Shown one piece after another: positions 1 to 5,573 of a DNA stretch of 5,725 nucleotides. Every line of letters begins with the position of its first letter. Position 1 is the stretch's first letter. The notes under the pieces were generated by a model. That model was given only the letters and a program-made list of their open reading frames with translations, searched no databases and had not been told where the DNA came from. The stretch spans positions 1-5,725 of the forward strand of contig CAMLFP010000361.1 of NCBI GenBank assembly GCA_946479335.1, given 5' to 3'. The DNA comes from an uncultured Archangium sp. (GTDB lineage: Bacteria; Myxococcota; Myxococcia; Myxococcales; Myxococcaceae). Both the position numbers and the translations under genes were made by a program.

Positions 1-1329
1 GTGTCGGAGGGTGACTTATGGTTGGTGGTGGCGTTGCGGATGGGCAACGGCAGCAAGGCCACGGCGTTGCTCACCGTGCACGTCACGGGCGGCGCGACCT
101 GCACCACGATGCTCAACGACGCGCCGGTGGTGACGCGCCAGTTCGTCGCCGCGGCCGCGCCCTCTCCGCAGGGCGGCACGATGGGCGACGGCGTCTGGGT
201 GCTGCGGCAGTCGACCGTCTACACCGGCGTGGGCGGCCGCACCGGGCCCGACGACAGCTCGCGGCAGAAGCTGTCGCTGGCGGGCAGCGCGGTGGAGACG
301 GTGAACCAGCGCACCGGCGAGGCCAGCGAGGGCGCCAGCGGCACGGCGGCGTTCTCCGGCACGCAGTTCACCCTCACCCGCAGCTGCCCCTCGGCGTCGA
401 CGGTGACGGGCGGCTACACGGCCACCACCGACTCGGTGTCATTCTTCGTGCAGGGCGCCGACGGCCTCGAGGTGTCGCTGTGGCTGCGCGAGGGCGCCAC
501 CTTCGACGCGGGTACGCTCCCGGAGCCCGACGCGGGCACCACCGACGCGGGCAGCAGCGTGGAGGCGCTCACCACCGGCCTGACGGACCTCGTCGACCTC
601 ACCTCCGACGCCACCACGCTCTACGCGCTGGGCGACGGCAAGGTGGTGTCGTGCCCGCTGACGGGCTGCACCACCGCCACGCAGGTGACGCCGGCCTTCG
701 CCAGCAGCATCCTCGTGGTCGGCTCCACGCTGTTCGCCACCACCAACTTCAACGAGGTGTCGAGCTGCACGCTGCCCTCGTGCACCCTCGCGCAGTTCGT
801 CAGCACCGGCGCCAACACGTACCCGGCGCACCTCGCGGTGGCTAACGGCACGCTGTACTGGCTGGCGGAGAACGGCGCGAACAAGGAGATCCACGCGTGC
901 GCGCTGACGGGCTGCGCTTCGCCCACCGTGCTCTACAGCGGCACCGCGTGGAGCTACAGCTCCGGGCTCGCGGCGGGCCCCACCGACCTCTACGTGTCGT
1001 CCTTCACCGGCGGCGTCTTCCACGTGCCGATGACCTCCGCGCTGGTGGCCGACACCGCGAACATCGCGCAGCTCTCGGGCAGCGCGTACGGCACCGGCGG
1101 GCTGCTCCTCGACGGCAGCACGCTGAAGTGGGCGGAGGCCAACGACAACCTGGTGCGCAGCTGCACCCTGCCCGCGTGCAGCGACGTCACCACGGTGCTC
1201 TCGGGGTTGAGCACGCCCTCGGGGCTCGCTGGCGACGCCACGTACCTCTACGGCGCCGACCGCGGCACGCCCAACGGCAGCGGCGGCTACGTGGCCGGCA
1301 CCGCGCGCTTGTGGAGAGCCGCGAAGTAG
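1..1329 (+). CDS. Secreted/surface beta-propeller-like protein with Cys-x4-Cys repeats, probably 5'-partial
   Basis: No exact function is recognised. The frame is open from the first base. GTG at position 1 could be a start, but no signal peptide or lipobox follows, so the true start probably lies upstream of the window. Residues 1-165 are Ser/Thr/Gly-rich and look beta-stranded. Residues 168-185 form a linker with three Asp-Ala-Gly motifs, a style common in myxobacterial exported proteins. Residues 190-442 hold about five repeats of roughly 40 residues, each pairing an LYW/LYV-like strand with a short turn. Four turns carry Cys-x4-Cys (C218/C223, C256/C261, C300/C305, C388/C393), with sequences such as SCPLTGC and SCTLPAC. 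The turn at 341-345 (HVPMT) lacks both cysteines. The paired cysteines suggest one disulfide per blade outside the cytoplasm. Stop TAG at 1327-1329; the STAS-like gene begins 24 bases later. Confident that it is coding and exported in style; function unknown. Confidence 0.8.
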   Translation: MSEGDLWLVVALRMGNGSKATALLTVHVTGGATCTTMLNDAPVVTRQFVAAAAPSPQGGTMGDGVWVLRQSTVYTGVGGRTGPDDSSRQKLSLAGSAVETVNQRTGEASEGASGTAAFSGTQFTLTRSCPSASTVTGGYTATTDSVSFFVQGADGLEVSLWLREGATFDAGTLPEPDAGTTDAGSSVEALTTGLTDLVDLTSDATTLYALGDGKVVSCPLTGCTTATQVTPAFASSILVVGSTLFATTNFNEVSSCTLPSCTLAQFVSTGANTYPAHLAVANGTLYWLAENGANKEIHACALTGCASPTVLYSGTAWSYSSGLAAGPTDLYVSSFTGGVFHVPMTSALVADTANIAQLSGSAYGTGGLLLDGSTLKWAEANDNLVRSCTLPACSDVTTVLSGLSTPSGLAGDATYLYGADRGTPNGSGGYVAGTARLWRAAK

Positions 1330-1353
1330 GAGGCCTGAGGTACGCTCGGGGGC

Positions 1354-1779
1354 ATGGCGACGTCCCCACTCGCGTTGGCAGTGAACGAGGGCCGGTTGGT
1401 GGAGCTCCGAGGTGAAGGGCACCTCTCGCTCTCGGAGTTCAACGCGTTCCGCACGCACTTCACCGACACGCTGGTGAAGCTGGGGCGGCGCGTGGTGATC
1501 ATCGCCGACCTCCGGCGGCTGAAGGTGAGCGACCCGGCCGTCTACGACAGCCTCGGGCGGCTGATGAAGATGGACTCGCCGCTCGTGGAGCGCTTCTCGT
1601 ACCTGCTGGAGCCCGGCTCGCTCTTGGCGGTCAACATCGCGCGGGTGATTCAGGAAGTCGGCAACCCGGTGCGGAAGATCTGCTCCACGCCGCGCGAGGC
1701 CATCGACTGGGTCACCGGCTTCATCGATGACAAGGAGAAGGCCCGGCTCACGCAGTTCCTTTCGCGAAGCGAGGGGTGA
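1354..1779 (+). CDS. Small STAS/SpoIIAA-like protein
   Basis: A 141-residue soluble protein with no membrane segment or signal peptide. Its alpha/beta order fits a STAS/SpoIIAA-like fold: a first strand around VELRGEGH (16-23), a helix (27-43), a hydrophobic strand RVVIIADLRRLK (46-57), a helix containing DPAVYDSLGRLMKM (60-73), a strand near LLAVNI (90-95), then a family-like ending PVRKICSTPREAIDWV (105-120), where a glycine-Asn-Pro turn precedes a strand and a final helix. Proteins of this kind in myxobacteria are usually uncharacterised; a regulatory or partner-binding role is only inferred from the fold. ATG 1354 is the first good start. Purine-rich GAGG (1337-1340) and GGGG (1348-1352) lie upstream, but spacing is not ideal for either. 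The gene follows the propeller gene closely and may be co-transcribed with it. Oddity: the same frame continues past the TGA as a collagen-like Gly-X-Y stretch to a second TGA at 1846-1848. Coding is confident; family is moderate. Confidence 0.75.
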   Translation: MATSPLALAVNEGRLVELRGEGHLSLSEFNAFRTHFTDTLVKLGRRVVIIADLRRLKVSDPAVYDSLGRLMKMDSPLVERFSYLLEPGSLLAVNIARVIQEVGNPVRKICSTPREAIDWVTGFIDDKEKARLTQFLSRSEG

Positions 1780-1854
1780 GGGGCGACCGGTGCTGCGGGG
1801 GCCGCGGGTGCGCCCGGCGCGGCGGGAGCGGCCGGTGCCCCGGGGTGAGGGGCG
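1773..1854 (+). repeat. 13-bp direct repeat GGGGTGAGGGGCG flanking the 9-nt block
   Basis: An exact copy of GGGGTGAGGGGCG lies at 1773-1785 and again at 1842-1854, 69 bases (23 codons) apart. Both copies contain a TGA in the frame of the STAS-like gene. The copies bracket the Gly-X-Y block, so slippage or recombination between them would delete or duplicate the block in frame and still leave one TGA. Confidence 0.85.
1780..1842 (+). repeat. 9-nt periodic block encoding Gly-X-Y triplets in the frame of the preceding gene
   Basis: Seven consecutive 9-base units follow the pattern GGNGCNNCN, for example GGTGCTGCG (1789-1797), GGCGCGGCG (1816-1824) and GGAGCGGCC (1825-1833). Read in the frame of the STAS-like gene, directly after its TGA (1777-1779), they give Gly-Ala-Thr, then GAA, GAA, GAP, GAA, GAA, GAP, one more Gly, and TGA at 1846-1848. 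The opposite strand reads as Ala/Pro-rich. This could be a formerly coded C-terminal collagen-like tail, a read-through tail, or a simple-sequence expansion that happens to be in frame. Confidence 0.8.
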
Positions 1855-1895
1855 CAAGCCCTCGAAATCACGTCTCTACCTGTAACTCCCCAATA

Positions 1896-2042
1896 CAACT
1901 GCAGGGGTCCCCGGACCAACTGCAGGGGTCCCCGGACCGACTGCAGGCCTCCCCGGTCCGACTGCAGGCCTCCCCGGTCCGACTACAGGCGGCCCCGCTC
2001 CAACTGCACGCTTCCCCGGAACAACTGCGGGAGGCGTCAGCC
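1896..2042. repeat. 21-nt tandem repeat, about seven copies, between convergent genes
   Basis: Seven end-to-end 21-base units start at 1896, 1917, 1938, 1959, 1980, 2001 and 2022. Units 1 and 2 are identical, units 3 and 4 are identical to each other, and units 5 to 7 diverge progressively. Each early unit has CTGCAG (a palindrome) and CCCCGG; units 1-2 also contain GGGGTCCCC (a palindrome). Two weaker units may continue at 2043-2063 and 2064-2084, reaching the 3' end of the minus-strand gene. GGACC at 1913-1917 can pair with GGTCC at 1927-1931 across a 9-base loop, so the array may fold and could help end transcription of the two convergent genes; there is no clear U-tract. Twenty-one is a multiple of three, so every frame stays periodic, including a QLQGSPD-type heptad on the plus strand. 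The unit is directly adjacent to the next, which excludes a CRISPR layout. Confidence 0.9.
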
Positions 2043-2070
2043 CAACAGCAGGGGCCGGCGCCTCAACCGC

Positions 2071-2799
2071 CTACTGCCGCGCGATCTTCACGACCTCCAG
2101 CGCGCGCACGTCATTGCGCGCCATCGCGGAGAGCAGCCGCGACACGGACGACCAATGGAGACTCTGCGCGCTCACGGCGGCCATCTCTTTGGCAGTCGCA
2201 GCCTTGCGTTCAGCGGCGGAGGCGACGCGCTCTTCGACCTTACCGGTCAATGCCTCGGCGCTGATCTTGAGGGCCTGGAGACGAGCCGTATCGACACGGC
2301 GCGCAGCGAGGCGCGGGGCAATCGCGGTGAAGTCGAGGAGCGACTGCGCATCACGCACGATCTCCGCGCGCAGCGCTTCTTGCGTCACCAGGCGGCGGGC
2401 CTTCTTCTTCTGGGCGCCGTCGACGTCTTTGAGGCTGAAAGCGGTCTCTGCCTCGGAGGCCATGATGGCCTTGAGGCGCTGCACGCTCTCCTTGTCACCG
2501 GCGAGGGTGAGCTCGGCGTGGAGCGCGGCGACGACATTCATCACGGCGGCGTATTCGCGTTGAACGGCGGCGAACGCCTCCTGCGTGCGCGCGGCGGCGG
2601 CCGACTTGTCGCGCGTGAGCGCGCCCTGCGATTGATTCAGCGCCTCTGCCTCTTTGCCGTGCGCGACGATGGCCTCGAGATCTGACTTGAGCCCGCCGAC
2701 GGCTTCGAACTGCGTCAACAACTCCGCCGTGTTCAGGATCTTCGACGCCGCACTGGTACGACCCGCAACCTCAGAATTGAACGAAGCACCACGACCCAT
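2071..2799 (-). CDS. 242-aa all-helical protein of unknown function, downstream partner of the SIR2-kinase gene
   Basis: I do not recognise the family. The product is rich in Ala, Glu, Lys, Arg and Leu, has no Cys, a single Trp (W216), and no signal peptide or membrane segment, so it is probably cytoplasmic. Almost the whole chain after residue 20 should be helical, with coiled-coil-like stretches at about 28-54, 60-98, 103-122, 128-158 and 162-210. A basic cluster KKKARR (131-136) sits mid-chain. The start is ATG 2799 because AGGAGGT (plus 2806-2812) lies six bases before it; the longer frame from TTG at 2838 would put this Shine-Dalgarno inside the coding region. It starts 48 bases after the SIR2-kinase stop on the same strand, so the two are probably co-transcribed. 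Its own strong ribosome site suggests it may be made in larger amounts than the upstream protein. G+C is host-like in the 3' part and lower near the 5' end. A sensor, scaffold or inhibitor role is inference only. Confidence 0.8.
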   Translation of the reverse strand: MGRGASFNSEVAGRTSAASKILNTAELLTQFEAVGGLKSDLEAIVAHGKEAEALNQSQGALTRDKSAAAARTQEAFAAVQREYAAVMNVVAALHAELTLAGDKESVQRLKAIMASEAETAFSLKDVDGAQKKKARRLVTQEALRAEIVRDAQSLLDFTAIAPRLAARRVDTARLQALKISAEALTGKVEERVASAAERKAATAKEMAAVSAQSLHWSSVSRLLSAMARNDVRALEVVKIARQ

Positions 2800-2805
2800 A
2801 TACCG

Positions 2806-2812
2806 ACCTCCT
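2806..2812 (-). promoter_or_regulatory. Strong Shine-Dalgarno AGGAGGT that fixes the start of the 242-aa gene
   Basis: Read on the minus strand, AGGAGGT is followed by the six-base spacer CGGTAT and then ATG (2799-2797). This is a near-perfect anti-16S match at good spacing, and it argues against the upstream in-frame TTG at 2838. Confidence 0.85.
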
Positions 2813-2847
2813 GTTGTGAGTTGGACAGCATTCGGCAACAGAAACTC

Positions 2848-5181
2848 CTACCGCTTGAATCGCACTGCATCAATTGCCTCGCGCATTGCATCAGCGAGTG
2901 GCTTCAACTGTCGCGCAGCGAGCGCACATCCGACCGTCGCAGTGATCATCAGCGACTTTGTCTCAATCGACGATGACGTATTCCACCCGGCTTTTTTAAG
3001 AACGGACGCACTTTTCTCCGCCGCGCGGCCAATCCACTTCGCAAGGTCTCGCCAGTCCGACTGACCGTGGTCCTCCCAGCCGATGCTAAGCGTAATTTCC
3101 TCGTCAACCTCGTCTCCAACGATTCGAAAATGCGCACCGCTCGCAAACGCATGAGTTGCAAACAGGTGATTTTCGTCCCATTCGTATTCCGGATCAGCAT
3201 TACACGCGAGTTCTTCAGCCAGCAACTCAGAAAGCCTTACAGAGGAAGGATTGACGTGCGCCGCCCTAATATTAGACAGCTCATTGAACAACTTAGACGG
3301 GTCCAATCGGCGATGCTGCTCGTGTCGAGTCGCATCAACGATCAGTCGCGCAAGTCGATTTCGCAATGACGCCCACTTCGACGAAACATCAACAGACCGA
3401 CGCACTTTGTCGGGCCAATCTCCAGCTCGATGCTCACCGGGCTGAGGATCAAGCCCCGTAAACACATAATAGATGGTCATGCCAAGACCAAATGAGTCCA
3501 CCATCGCGGTGCGAGTAGACGCGCCCGGAGTCTCACGACTCTGCTCTGGAGCGAGATACCCGTTAACAGATATTGAATCTATAACAGACATCTCAGCCGC
3601 ATCAACATGCCATGACAAGTCGAAATCCAGAACCACAACGCCATATCCTGCAGAATCGGTCTCCTGAAGCATCACATTTTGAGGCCGGATATCGCGATGC
3701 AACACTCGCTCAGGAAGCATGTGCGCCCGCCGAATCACCTCCGTTAAACGAAAAACAACTTCGAGCTTTTGCTCGAAATCTAGCGCCTTTCTCTGAATGG
3801 CCTTATGAAGATCCATGCCAGTCACACACTCCATAATTACCAACGCCGGAATTTCTGACGCTCCGTAGTATCCAACCATTCCGGGAACGCCCCGGTCCGA
3901 GAGGATCTGCAGTGATCGTATTCCCCGCCGAAAACTCTGAATTCTCTCGGAAGACTCAAGAAGCGATTTGTGCAACAGCTTCACCGCGCGCTCTTCGCCT
4001 TGAGCGTTGTAGGCTTTATACACAGTCCCAAACGCGCCCTTTCCCAACTCTTCCACTAAGTCGTGATCAAGAATTCTATTTTTTCCAGCCCTTAGCGATA
4101 CATACCACGCACGATGAATAGCTTCATCGTAGTCTTCGCGGAACTTTTCGAACTCTTCATAAGCAAGATCATTCTTGCCTGACAACAACTCAGCAGCCTT
4201 ACTGTTAAGGAGATTCCGAATCTCCTCCGACGAGGGAATCGACTCAACCTCCTTGGGGGACGGAAATTCAAGAGTACGGGGAGCAACGGGAGGAGCGACC
4301 GGCGGTGGCGTATCGTCTACCGACCTATATTTCCGCAGATCCTCGAGAAACTCCATGACCTCCGCATGATTCTTTGAGGCATTCTTGTAGACAATTGATC
4401 GGACCCCAACCGCCTCCATTGTCGCCTTGTGTTGGAGATAAACGCCAGATTCCGTGAACCAGTAATGCGAGCCTGTCACAACCCCCCACTGCTTCAACTG
4501 CTGCAGGTGGGCCACCACGGATTCATCACTGGCCGTTATTCCCATAAATAGAATAGTGAATGACGAGAAGCAGGCCGTCAAGAATGTGCGGTATGCATCA
4601 TTGCCAAGAAGATCGCGCAGTTCCTGACGGGTAAATATCCACGTCGATTCGTCTTGGAGCGCGCCGTGAAGATTGGCAACAAAGGTTTGATTCGACTGAA
4701 GAAGGCGGACGTGTTTCCCTGCGGTATTTCCGGTGAACTCCAACACACTCGGAATACGCGGAGCGTGCGCGCGCGCAGCAAGCCGGTCCAGATTAAAGTT
4801 GATCACTCCCCGCACCCCGAGCTCCCATATTTTATTATAAGCAACGGGCGGGCTCGCCGTGTCGCCCGGCGATAGCGCCTCTCTCACCGTGTCCCGGTAT
4901 GTGGTTGCGCCCAAGAGTTCCTTTAATTGCGCGAACACGTTCCAGAGGTCAGCTTCGGACTTCAATGTCTGCGCGCGCCTCGTGAGATGCTGCCGATCGT
5001 TCGGCGGCAGCTGCCGAGCCTCGCTCTCCAAAGCCTCACAAAGTATGTTTCTTAGTCCGGACCAATTAGGCAGCCCAGCGGGCATGCTCAGTCCGGCTCC
5101 AGCCCAGATCAGTATCGGGTTCGTGCGCTCGGAATAGATTTTTCGAAGTGAAACGTGCGCCGCCTGATTGGGATCGAACAT
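2848..5181 (-). CDS. SIR2-like NADase domain fused to a Ser/Thr protein kinase-like domain
   Basis: A 777-residue cytoplasmic multidomain protein. SIR2-like part, about 18-285: NAD-binding GAGLSMPAGLPNW (28-40), NFNLD (128-132) matching the family NxD motif, LHG with the expected catalytic His (H172), and GITASDE (214-220) matching the late G-x-S-x-x-D motif. Pro-rich hinge 291-302, then a helical linker to about 368. Kinase part, about 372-636: Gly-loop GKGAFG (380-385), Lys K401, HRD (495-497) with Asn N502, APE (544-546), and DSFGLG (562-567). Deviations: DFG is DFD (519-521), the HRDxK lysine is Arg (R499), and Gly (G420) sits where the alpha-C Glu is expected. Residues about 641-777 are an unassigned mixed alpha/beta domain. 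ATG 5181 is the only possible start: an in-frame TAA lies at 5197-5199 and the next Met is inside the NAD motif. No Shine-Dalgarno is visible. G+C is far below the neighbours, suggesting transfer. SIR2-like enzymes of this kind degrade NAD+ in known anti-phage systems; kinase control of it here is inferred. Confidence 0.93.
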   Translation of the reverse strand: MFDPNQAAHVSLRKIYSERTNPILIWAGAGLSMPAGLPNWSGLRNILCEALESEARQLPPNDRQHLTRRAQTLKSEADLWNVFAQLKELLGATTYRDTVREALSPGDTASPPVAYNKIWELGVRGVINFNLDRLAARAHAPRIPSVLEFTGNTAGKHVRLLQSNQTFVANLHGALQDESTWIFTRQELRDLLGNDAYRTFLTACFSSFTILFMGITASDESVVAHLQQLKQWGVVTGSHYWFTESGVYLQHKATMEAVGVRSIVYKNASKNHAEVMEFLEDLRKYRSVDDTPPPVAPPVAPRTLEFPSPKEVESIPSSEEIRNLLNSKAAELLSGKNDLAYEEFEKFREDYDEAIHRAWYVSLRAGKNRILDHDLVEELGKGAFGTVYKAYNAQGEERAVKLLHKSLLESSERIQSFRRGIRSLQILSDRGVPGMVGYYGASEIPALVIMECVTGMDLHKAIQRKALDFEQKLEVVFRLTEVIRRAHMLPERVLHRDIRPQNVMLQETDSAGYGVVVLDFDLSWHVDAAEMSVIDSISVNGYLAPEQSRETPGASTRTAMVDSFGLGMTIYYVFTGLDPQPGEHRAGDWPDKVRRSVDVSSKWASLRNRLARLIVDATRHEQHRRLDPSKLFNELSNIRAAHVNPSSVRLSELLAEELACNADPEYEWDENHLFATHAFASGAHFRIVGDEVDEEITLSIGWEDHGQSDWRDLAKWIGRAAEKSASVLKKAGWNTSSSIETKSLMITATVGCALAARQLKPLADAMREAIDAVRFKR

Positions 5182-5395
5182 GTGTGGCGATTGATGTTAG
5201 CCGAGCCCGCTTTTCGGCGAATAGATCTCTTGGTCTCGCTACTGAATGGCAACGTCAGAGATTCCCGCGTCATGCGGCGCTCGTCAGCCCAAGCGGCGCG
5301 ACGGGTCACGTGGGGACGCGGCATTCCCCGTGGGCGGCAACGCGGCTGAGAGAATGCTCGGGCCTGCTGCCGCTGAGCTGGCATACAGGCGCGAC
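5182..5395. other. Divergent intergenic region between the SIR2-kinase gene and the methyltransferase fragment
   Basis: This 214-base gap must hold the promoter of the minus-strand SIR2-kinase operon and any promoter for the rightward gene. On the minus strand TTGCCA (plus 5244-5249) resembles a -35 box, but no -10 box at 16-18 bases spacing is convincing. TCTATT farther down is too distant. No tRNA or clear operator palindrome was seen. G+C rises back toward the genome level moving right. Confidence 0.5.
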
Positions 5396-5539
5396 ATGAC
5401 TCCACCCCGTCTCGTGCTGCTCCGCCCGCGCAACGCCGACAACCTCGGCGCCGTCGCGCGCGCGATGAAGAACTTCGGTCTCACCGACTCTGTCGTCGGC
5501 GGTTTTTGCGGCCATTCGAGCGTTACTCCAACTCCGTGA
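5396..5539 (+). pseudogene. N-terminal fragment of a TrmJ/SpoU-type RNA 2'-O-methyltransferase
   Basis: From ATG 5396 the frame reads PRLVLLRPRNADNLGAVARA followed by MKNFGLTD, which matches the N-terminus of SPOUT-class TrmJ/TrmH-like tRNA or rRNA 2'-O-ribose methyltransferases (normally about 240-260 residues). The RPRNxxNLGAxARAMKNFGL block is the conserved substrate/active-site region at the start of that family. After about residue 34 the reading loses the family pattern (expected: a Val-rich strand, then a P-x(n)-A-x-R-x-A segment) and stops at TGA 5537-5539, giving 47 residues. No continuation was found in the other two frames before a different gene starts near 5565-5574, so a large 3' deletion is more likely than a simple frameshift. 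The SPOUT trefoil knot and SAM-binding loops are absent, so the fragment cannot be an active enzyme. The start is supported by family alignment; the upstream AGG is weak. Confidence 0.75.
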
Positions 5540-5573
5540 GCCTCGCTTTTACGATGCCGATATCGTGCGACGC

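Larger units (their letters stand above)
1780..2070. other. 291-base spacer between convergent genes, made mostly of repeats
   Basis: Between the stop of the STAS-like gene and the stop of the helical-protein gene there is a 9-nt periodic block (1780-1842), about 50 bases of ordinary sequence including AT-richer 1861-1895, and the 21-nt array (1896-2042, fading to about 2070). No tRNA or classical terminator with a T-run was seen. Any termination signal for the two converging genes must lie in or beside the repeats. Confidence 0.7.

Noticed and set aside
18..845. Second plus-strand open frame inside the propeller gene
   Set aside because: His/Arg/Gly-rich translation without domain character; the Cys-x4-Cys frame is clearly the real one.
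439..1857. Long minus-strand open frame (472 codons) opposite the first two plus-strand genes
   Set aside because: It is Arg/Ala/Gly/His-rich low-complexity translation, the usual shadow of high-GC coding sequence, and spans two convincing plus-strand genes.
1896..2042. CRISPR array
   Set aside because: The 21-nt units are directly adjacent with no unique spacers, and no cas genes are present.
2155..2685. Plus-strand open frame antisense to the 242-aa gene
   Set aside because: The minus-strand frame has a strong Shine-Dalgarno and sensible helical composition; this one has neither a ribosome site nor a recognisable pattern.
2800..2838. Upstream TTG start giving a 255-aa version of the helical protein
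   Set aside because: AGGAGGT six bases before ATG 2799 would lie inside the coding region; nothing comparable precedes the TTG.
5246..5395. N-terminal extension of the methyltransferase fragment from ATG 5246
   Set aside because: The family homology begins right at ATG 5396; the 50 upstream codons are Arg/Gly/Ala-rich and unlike any methyltransferase N-terminus.
5182..5395. tRNA gene as an integration target beside the island
   Set aside because: No cloverleaf with a T-loop GTTCRANNC-like core was seen on either strand.
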